Assembly: GCA_036824465.1 (NCBI GenBank) | Contig: DAITAC010000158.1 | Span: 1-6,540 of the forward strand | DNA from: JAKOQB01 sp036824465 | GTDB taxonomy: Bacteria; Pseudomonadota; Gammaproteobacteria; Burkholderiales; Burkholderiaceae_F | Direction of reading: 5' to 3' | DNA: 6,540 nucleotides | Translations under genes and position numbers: made by a program | Shown here: in pieces, positions 1 to 4,264 of the stretch | Layout: the number at the start of each line of letters is the position of its first letter | Numbering within the stretch: position 1 is the first letter of the stretch | Notes under the pieces: generated by a model | The model's database searches: none | Told to the model about the DNA's origin: nothing | Seen by the model: the letters and a program-made list of their open reading frames with translations, nothing else

Positions 1-18
1 ACGTGATGAATCAATCAC
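1..18 (-). CDS. Possible start of a sixth operon gene, cut by the window edge
   Basis: A GTG at 18-16 opens a minus-strand frame (M-I-D-S-S-R) that is open to the edge, and it is preceded by GAGGTGG at good spacing. It lies 55 bases after the stop of the bCerS-like gene, with no terminator-like hairpin and T-run between them, so the operon may continue. A TTG at 14 in another frame is an alternative. Six codons do not allow any family call. Confidence 0.25.
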
Positions 19-22
19 TTGG

Positions 23-29
23 CCACCTC
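23..29 (-). promoter_or_regulatory. Candidate ribosome binding site for a gene leaving the window
   Basis: On the minus strand GAGGTGG lies at 29-23, a six-base match (GAGGTG) to the canonical anti-Shine-Dalgarno partner, with 7 bases between GAGG and a GTG at 18. This is the best Shine-Dalgarno-like sequence upstream of any start in the window and marks a probable new start after the bCerS-like gene. Confidence 0.35.
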
Positions 30-73
30 GACCCCGGCGAATCCGCTAAGTCGGGATAGGAGCCTGTCGGACC

Positions 74-1201
74 TCACAGCGCCCGGTCGTAGATCCGGTA
101 GGTCTTCGCGAGCTTCGTCCCCGCGCGCCTGAGCGTGCCGCGCGAACTCGTGTTGCTCTCGAGCACCCACGAAAATTCCCACCCTCTGAGGCCCCACGGC
201 TTGGCGGCCTCGACGAGCCGGTCGAGCAGCACGATGGCGAACCCCGACTGCTGGAAATCGGGCAGCATCGTCACGGTCAGCGCCCGCGCGACGTCGATCC
301 GCTTCTTCCCCCACATCAGCCGGAAGAGGCCGAACGGAAACAGCCGGCCGTTGAGCTTGCGGATGATCTGGTTGTAATCGAGCAGCGCGAGCACGGCGCC
401 GACGGTCCTGCCCCCGACCATCGCAAAGGCCACGAATTCCGGCGCGATGATGTGCCGCAGCTCCGCGGCGATGTGCTTCACTTCGCCCTCCTGCAGCGGG
501 GTGAAGCCCCAGGTGCCCTCGAGCGCGCTGTTATAGAGCTCGAGGTAGGTCTTGATTTCCTCGTCGAAGCGCGACGGGTCGAGCTGCCGCACCGACAGGC
601 CACCGCCCTCGAGCGCCGACATCACCGCGGGTTTGTAGCGTTCGACCAGCTTGGCGAGGAGCGCGACGTCCATCTCGTAGGCGTAGAGGTCCTGCGCCTT
701 GGCGAACCCGCACGCCTCGATCAGGGCGGCGTAATACGGCGGGTTATAGGTCATCAGAAACACCGGCGGTTTGCCGAAACCGTCGACGAGCAGGCCGCAG
801 GTGTAGTTGAGCGACGGATTCACGGGCCCGCGCCACGCCGTCATGCGCCGCTGCAGGAGCCATGCGCGCCCGGCGTCGAACAGCCCGTGCGCGACAGCAA
901 GGTCGTCGATGCACTCGAAAAACCCGAAGAAGCCCCGCCTTTCGTCGTACTTCTGGTTGTGGACGTTGTTGACAAAGACGGCGACGCGGCCGACGACCTT
1001 GCCGCGCCGCTCGGCCAGCAGTGTCACCATCTCTGCGTTGTCGAAGAACGGGTGGTGCCCCCACCCCAGCAGAAGGCGCTCCTGCGCGAGTATCGGCGGG
1101 ACCCAGTTCGGGTCGCCCGCGTAGATCGTCCACGGCAGCCTTTGAAAACAGCGCCGATCCCGCCACGATGTCACCGCCCGGACCGTGACTGCGTCGTTCA
1201 T
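74..1201 (-). CDS. GNAT-like N-acyltransferase of the bacterial ceramide synthase (bCerS)/YghO family
   Basis: A 375-residue protein with the full, characteristic pattern of this family: RLPWTIYAGDPNWVPP (21-36), HHPFFDNAE (49-57), RRGFFGFFECIDD (88-100), RGPVNPSLNYTCGLLVDGF (124-142), MTYNPPYY (150-157) and GFAKAQDLYAY (165-175). The second half holds a further acetyltransferase-like fold with NGRLFPFGLFRLMW (284-297) and a C-terminal FSWVLESNTSSRGTLRRAG (343-361) followed by KTYRIYDRAL. From memory, homologues include Caulobacter bCerS, which N-acylates a sphingoid base in bacterial ceramide synthesis, and E. coli YghO, whose role is less clear; family members are often annotated only as GNAT or hypothetical. 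No signal peptide or membrane span is evident. The ATG at 1201 overlaps the preceding stop (ATGA); a weak GGAAGA lies about 12 bases upstream. Co-occurrence with an SPT-type synthase supports long-chain base N-acylation here. Family membership is confident, the exact substrate is not. Confidence 0.9.
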   Translation of the reverse strand: MNDAVTVRAVTSWRDRRCFQRLPWTIYAGDPNWVPPILAQERLLLGWGHHPFFDNAEMVTLLAERRGKVVGRVAVFVNNVHNQKYDERRGFFGFFECIDDLAVAHGLFDAGRAWLLQRRMTAWRGPVNPSLNYTCGLLVDGFGKPPVFLMTYNPPYYAALIEACGFAKAQDLYAYEMDVALLAKLVERYKPAVMSALEGGGLSVRQLDPSRFDEEIKTYLELYNSALEGTWGFTPLQEGEVKHIAAELRHIIAPEFVAFAMVGGRTVGAVLALLDYNQIIRKLNGRLFPFGLFRLMWGKKRIDVARALTVTMLPDFQQSGFAIVLLDRLVEAAKPWGLRGWEFSWVLESNTSSRGTLRRAGTKLAKTYRIYDRAL

Positions 1202-2172
1202 TGCAACGCCCGATCTTCCATCACCCGCCGACACACGTTCGCGATATTCAGCGCTGCGGAATTGTTCTGCACGGGCAGCAGTCTGCGTAACTCGTTCATC
1301 GGGTAGTCCGAATACGTTTCCTTGCCGAGGGCGAGGCCGACGAACACCGTCGATGAATAGCGGGTGATGAGCACGTCGCAGTTGGCGATCATCTCTTCCG
1401 CGCTTCCGGTCCTGAATGTCATGGCTCCCGGGGCGTACCGATTGACCTCCTGCTCGGCGCGGGCGAAGTCTTCGTTGGGGTGGAACTTGAAGATCATCGG
1501 ACGCCCGTTGGCGATCCTGAAAGCGTCCAGGATGAAGGACTTCCGATCCTCGCCGCGGAAGATTTCCCGCAGCGGCGACGTGCACACGAGCACGTAGTGG
1601 CGATGGGGAAAAGCGTTGTTGCGATAGCGCTCGCAATTGTCGAAGTTCGGGATACCGGTCACTACGATCTTGTCCGCCTTCGCGCCCTTGCGGACGAAGA
1701 AGTCGCGGTACCCGTCGCTGGCGACGCAGAACGCGCGGTAGGCGTCGCTCAGGCCCGTGGCGGCGGTGCCCGCGATCCAGAGCGGAAGCCAGCGGTGGCG
1801 CTGCACCAGGCGGAAATTGCGGTCTTCCGGATCGGTGATGCCCTCCTGGACCAGAACGATCCTGCGGTCGCGGATATTGCCTTGGACGAAGACATCGGAG
1901 CACGTGACCACGAGATCGTACGCGTCGCGGCGCCCCTGATAGTCGATCGGCAGATGCTGCTCCTCGAGGTACTGGCGGCAGCGCCTTGCGAGCTTGTCGC
2001 CGATGATGGTGAACTCGAGCATCTTCAGCCGCCGCATCGCTTCGAGCACACCATCGCAGTAAAAGGGCGTGAACGCCTGCTCGTACTCGGTGAGATGCCG
2101 GGAGACCTCGTGCATCTGCGTGGTCTGGTTCATCGATCCGCAGATGAAGAGGATGCGCTTGCCCGCCGTCAC
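1198..2172 (-). CDS. GT-B fold transferase-like protein, specificity unknown (possible lipid headgroup transferase)
   Basis: A soluble protein of 324 residues with no signal peptide or membrane segment. It opens with a Rossmann-like strand and loop (KRILFICGSMNQTTQMHE). The C-terminal half carries VVTGIPNFDNC, then FKFHPNED (an HP motif, about 228-235), then CDVLITRYSSTVFVGLALGK (265-284). The pairing of an HP motif with a later S/T-rich motif after DVLI is shared by polysialyltransferase-like, CDP-glycerol glycerophosphotransferase-like and UDP-GlcNAc 2-epimerase-like GT-B proteins, in which this half binds a nucleotide-activated donor. The diagnostic N-terminal catalytic motifs of those families were not found, so the donor and acceptor are unknown. 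I prefer the GTG at 2172 because it overlaps the permease TGA as GTGA, matching the coupling at the two neighbouring junctions. A GTG at 2187 would add five residues. GAGGAG lies just upstream of 2172 but is rather close. The 3' end overlaps the next gene by ATGA. Between an exporter and a probable ceramide synthase, headgroup attachment is a reasonable guess. Confidence 0.88.
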   Translation of the reverse strand: MTAGKRILFICGSMNQTTQMHEVSRHLTEYEQAFTPFYCDGVLEAMRRLKMLEFTIIGDKLARRCRQYLEEQHLPIDYQGRRDAYDLVVTCSDVFVQGNIRDRRIVLVQEGITDPEDRNFRLVQRHRWLPLWIAGTAATGLSDAYRAFCVASDGYRDFFVRKGAKADKIVVTGIPNFDNCERYRNNAFPHRHYVLVCTSPLREIFRGEDRKSFILDAFRIANGRPMIFKFHPNEDFARAEQEVNRYAPGAMTFRTGSAEEMIANCDVLITRYSSTVFVGLALGKETYSDYPMNELRRLLPVQNNSAALNIANVCRRVMEDRALQ

Positions 2173-3284
2173 GTCTCCTCGTCCCACCGGGTCTTGAACG
2201 TTCCCGCGACGAACACGATCGCGGCAAAGCCGGCGGCTACGCCCGCGAGCCGCAAGGTGGCCGGATCATCGACGAAGATCATCGCCGCGCGCAGCGCCTC
2301 GTTCACGTAGTAGAGCGGCAGCAGCTTGGCGAACGACTGCAGGAAGGGCGGCATCATCTCCACCGGGAAAAAGGTGCCGGAGAGAAACATCATTGGAAAC
2401 AGGAAGGCGTTGCCAACCGCCGACGCGCTTTCCGCCTCTTTCGCGAAGGGGGTGAGCAGCATGCCGATGCCGACGAACGCGATGACTTCGACCACGACGA
2501 TGAGCGGGAGCCAGGCGCCGATGTGCAGCCGAACGTCGAAGACGGCGTAGCTGACGAGGAGGATCGCGACCGTCGAAACGACGGAGAGAAGGAGCTGGTA
2601 CAGGATGCTCGAGACGAGCCAATCGGTGCGCGTGATCGGCGTCGTCGCGAGCTTGCGCAGGATGCCTTTCTGGCGCAGCTCTGCGTTCATGTTGAGCGCG
2701 TTGCCCAGAGACGAGGTCATGATCGCCATCGCGATGATGCCCGGGACGAAGAACTCGATGAAGCGGTACTGTTCGGAGAGAATCGACGCCGCGACGAGCG
2801 TGATGAAAGGCGGCGTGCCGGTCATCTTCTGGTTCATCGCGGCCACGATCGTGTCGAGCGCCTGGATCTTGGTGTTCACCGAGGTCGAGCTGGGATCGTG
2901 GACGTACGTCAGCGCGACGGACACGCTCGCATCCCGTGCGCCGAGCCGCTTTCCTTCCAGAACGGCGAAGTTTTCGGGGATCACGAGCACCAGGTTCTGC
3001 TTGTGCTCTTTGGCGTATTGCGTGGCGTCGACGTCGGCGGGAACGGGCGTGATCCTGAACGTGTGATCCGTCGTGAGGGCATCGATCAGCCGGGCCGACG
3101 CTGCGCTGTGGCTCAAGTCCTGCACCGGGAGGTCGAAGTCCAGATGCTCCGGCTTGGTAAAGATCGTTCCGAAGACGAGCACGAGGATCACGGGGAATGC
3201 GAACGTGAAGAACATCGCCGATTTTTCGCGGTAGAAGCTCTTGAGCCGTACGACCAGGTTGGCGGCGATGATTCTGGGCGTCAT
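2169..3284 (-). CDS. ABC-2 type transporter permease
   Basis: A 371-residue inner-membrane protein, the usual length for a single-polypeptide ABC-2 permease. A cytoplasmic basic N-terminus (MTPRIIAANLVVRLKSFYRE) leads to a first membrane segment at about 23-43. A polar domain at about 45-175 faces the periplasm. Five more predicted membrane segments follow, at about 177-197, 224-246, 256-278, 287-308 and 344-364. Between segments 2 and 3 lies the conserved cytoplasmic coupling stretch ELRQKGILRKLATTPI (201-216), and the motif FLSGTFFPVEMMPP (300-313) is typical of the family. The long first loop is characteristic of the YhgE/DrrB-like ABC2_membrane_3 subtype. The ATG at 3284 overlaps the ATPase stop by four bases (ATGA), so the two proteins are translated together and presumably form a 2+2 exporter. 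The cargo cannot be read from the sequence; the operon suggests a ceramide-like or otherwise acylated amino lipid. Confidence 0.94.
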   Translation of the reverse strand: MTPRIIAANLVVRLKSFYREKSAMFFTFAFPVILVLVFGTIFTKPEHLDFDLPVQDLSHSAASARLIDALTTDHTFRITPVPADVDATQYAKEHKQNLVLVIPENFAVLEGKRLGARDASVSVALTYVHDPSSTSVNTKIQALDTIVAAMNQKMTGTPPFITLVAASILSEQYRFIEFFVPGIIAMAIMTSSLGNALNMNAELRQKGILRKLATTPITRTDWLVSSILYQLLLSVVSTVAILLVSYAVFDVRLHIGAWLPLIVVVEVIAFVGIGMLLTPFAKEAESASAVGNAFLFPMMFLSGTFFPVEMMPPFLQSFAKLLPLYYVNEALRAAMIFVDDPATLRLAGVAAGFAAIVFVAGTFKTRWDEET

Positions 3285-4243
3285 CTGGAACCCTCGTCCG
3301 CGCCGTCCTCGTGACGCTCTTCCGTGAGCTTGAGGAACACCTCTTCCAGGTTCGGCTTGCGCACATCGATGCCGCGGAGGGAAAGACCGGCCCTTTCGAT
3401 TTCCCCGAGAATGCCGCGCACGTCGTCCGCGTTGTTGACAGGGACGCAGATGCTTTCGTCGCTTGTCCGCGTGGGGTCAAAGCCCATTTTCCGAATCAGG
3501 CCCGGCGCCGCCGCGTCGCTCGACTCCAAGGTGAGCCGCATGTGATTGGCGTGCTTCTCCGTGAGGCGCGCCGGCGAGTCGGTGGCCACGATCCTGCCCT
3601 TCGAGATGATCGCCACGGTATCGGCCAGAAGTTCGGCCTCCTCCATGTAGTGGGTCGTGAGAAAGACGGTTTTCCCACGGTCCTTGAGGCCCTTGAGCAC
3701 ATCCCAGACCGCGTGCCGGGCGTGCGGGTCGAGCCCGGTCGTCGGTTCATCGAGAAACACGACCTCCGGGTCGTTGACGAGCGCGGCGGCGATGCCGAGG
3801 CGTTGCTTGAGGCCTCCCGAGAGGGTATTGAACCGGGCGTTCGCCTTGCTGCGCAGATGGGTGAGGTCCATCAGGGCGTCGACATCGGCGTCGCAGCCGA
3901 ACACCTGCGCATAGTACGAAAGGCTCTCGCGCACGGTGATCCGGTCGAACGAGCTGAAGCCCTGTGGGAGCACGCCGATCCGCCGGACGACTTTGGCCTT
4001 CGACTTGGTGACATCCATCCCGAGCACGGTGACCTTTCCCGACGTCGGCGCGCGGATGGTCTCGATGATCTCGGCCGTGGTGCTCTTGCCGGCGCCGTTG
4101 GGGCCCAGGAACGCGAACACCTCGCCTTTCGCGACGGTGAACGAAACGCGGTCGACGGCCAGCAGCGTGCCGTAGCGTTTGCACAGCTGCTCGACGACGA
4201 TCGCGTGTTCGGAGTTCGGCATGCCGTGGCGCATCCAGTCCAC
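3281..4243 (-). CDS. ABC transporter ATP-binding protein (ABC-2 / DrrA-like type)
   Basis: A 320-residue cytoplasmic ATPase that would power the permease encoded next. All nucleotide-binding motifs are intact: Walker A GPNGAGKST (47-55), Q-loop glutamine in VLPQGF (Q94), signature LSGGLKQ (141-147), Walker B VVFLDEP (161-167, catalytic E166) and H-loop TTHYMEEAE (H198). Residues ~230-305 form the C-terminal extension common in drug- and lipid-exporting ATPases of this class, ending in the usual NLEEVFLKLT element. The start is uncertain. The longest form begins with GTG at 4243; ATGs at 4234 and 4222 are in frame, and MPNSEHAIVVEQLCKRYG from 4222 fits the family length best. None has a clear Shine-Dalgarno sequence, so reinitiation after the upstream TAG (21-42 bases away) is plausible. 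The 3' end overlaps the permease start as ATGA. The family includes antibiotic, polysaccharide and lipid exporters; a lipid cargo is inferred from the neighbours. Confidence 0.95.
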   Translation of the reverse strand: MDWMRHGMPNSEHAIVVEQLCKRYGTLLAVDRVSFTVAKGEVFAFLGPNGAGKSTTAEIIETIRAPTSGKVTVLGMDVTKSKAKVVRRIGVLPQGFSSFDRITVRESLSYYAQVFGCDADVDALMDLTHLRSKANARFNTLSGGLKQRLGIAAALVNDPEVVFLDEPTTGLDPHARHAVWDVLKGLKDRGKTVFLTTHYMEEAELLADTVAIISKGRIVATDSPARLTEKHANHMRLTLESSDAAAPGLIRKMGFDPTRTSDESICVPVNNADDVRGILGEIERAGLSLRGIDVRKPNLEEVFLKLTEERHEDGADEGSR

Positions 4244-4264
4244 GCGACGAACGCATTCGCCGCG

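Noticed and set aside
30..73. Terminator after the bCerS-like gene.
   Set aside because: I found no stable GC-rich inverted repeat followed by a T-run on the minus strand in this stretch.
15..314. 99-residue minus-strand open frame ending in SGFAGVEVAK.
   Set aside because: It overlaps the 3' end of the bCerS-like gene in another frame, is Arg/Ala-rich and has no own ribosome-binding site.
452..1306. 284-residue plus-strand open frame opposite the bCerS-like gene.
   Set aside because: Antisense shadow of a conserved protein; the composition is low in hydrophobic order and no family pattern is visible.
1480..3314. Plus-strand open frames 1480-2310 and 2523-3314.
   Set aside because: Both are antisense to the GT-B-like gene or the permease and show charged, motif-free translations typical of shadows in GC-rich DNA.
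2169..4243. Antibiotic self-resistance exporter (DrrAB) or Nod factor exporter.
   Set aside because: The ATPase and permease sequences alone would allow it, but no antibiotic or nodulation gene is in the window; kept only as an alternative.
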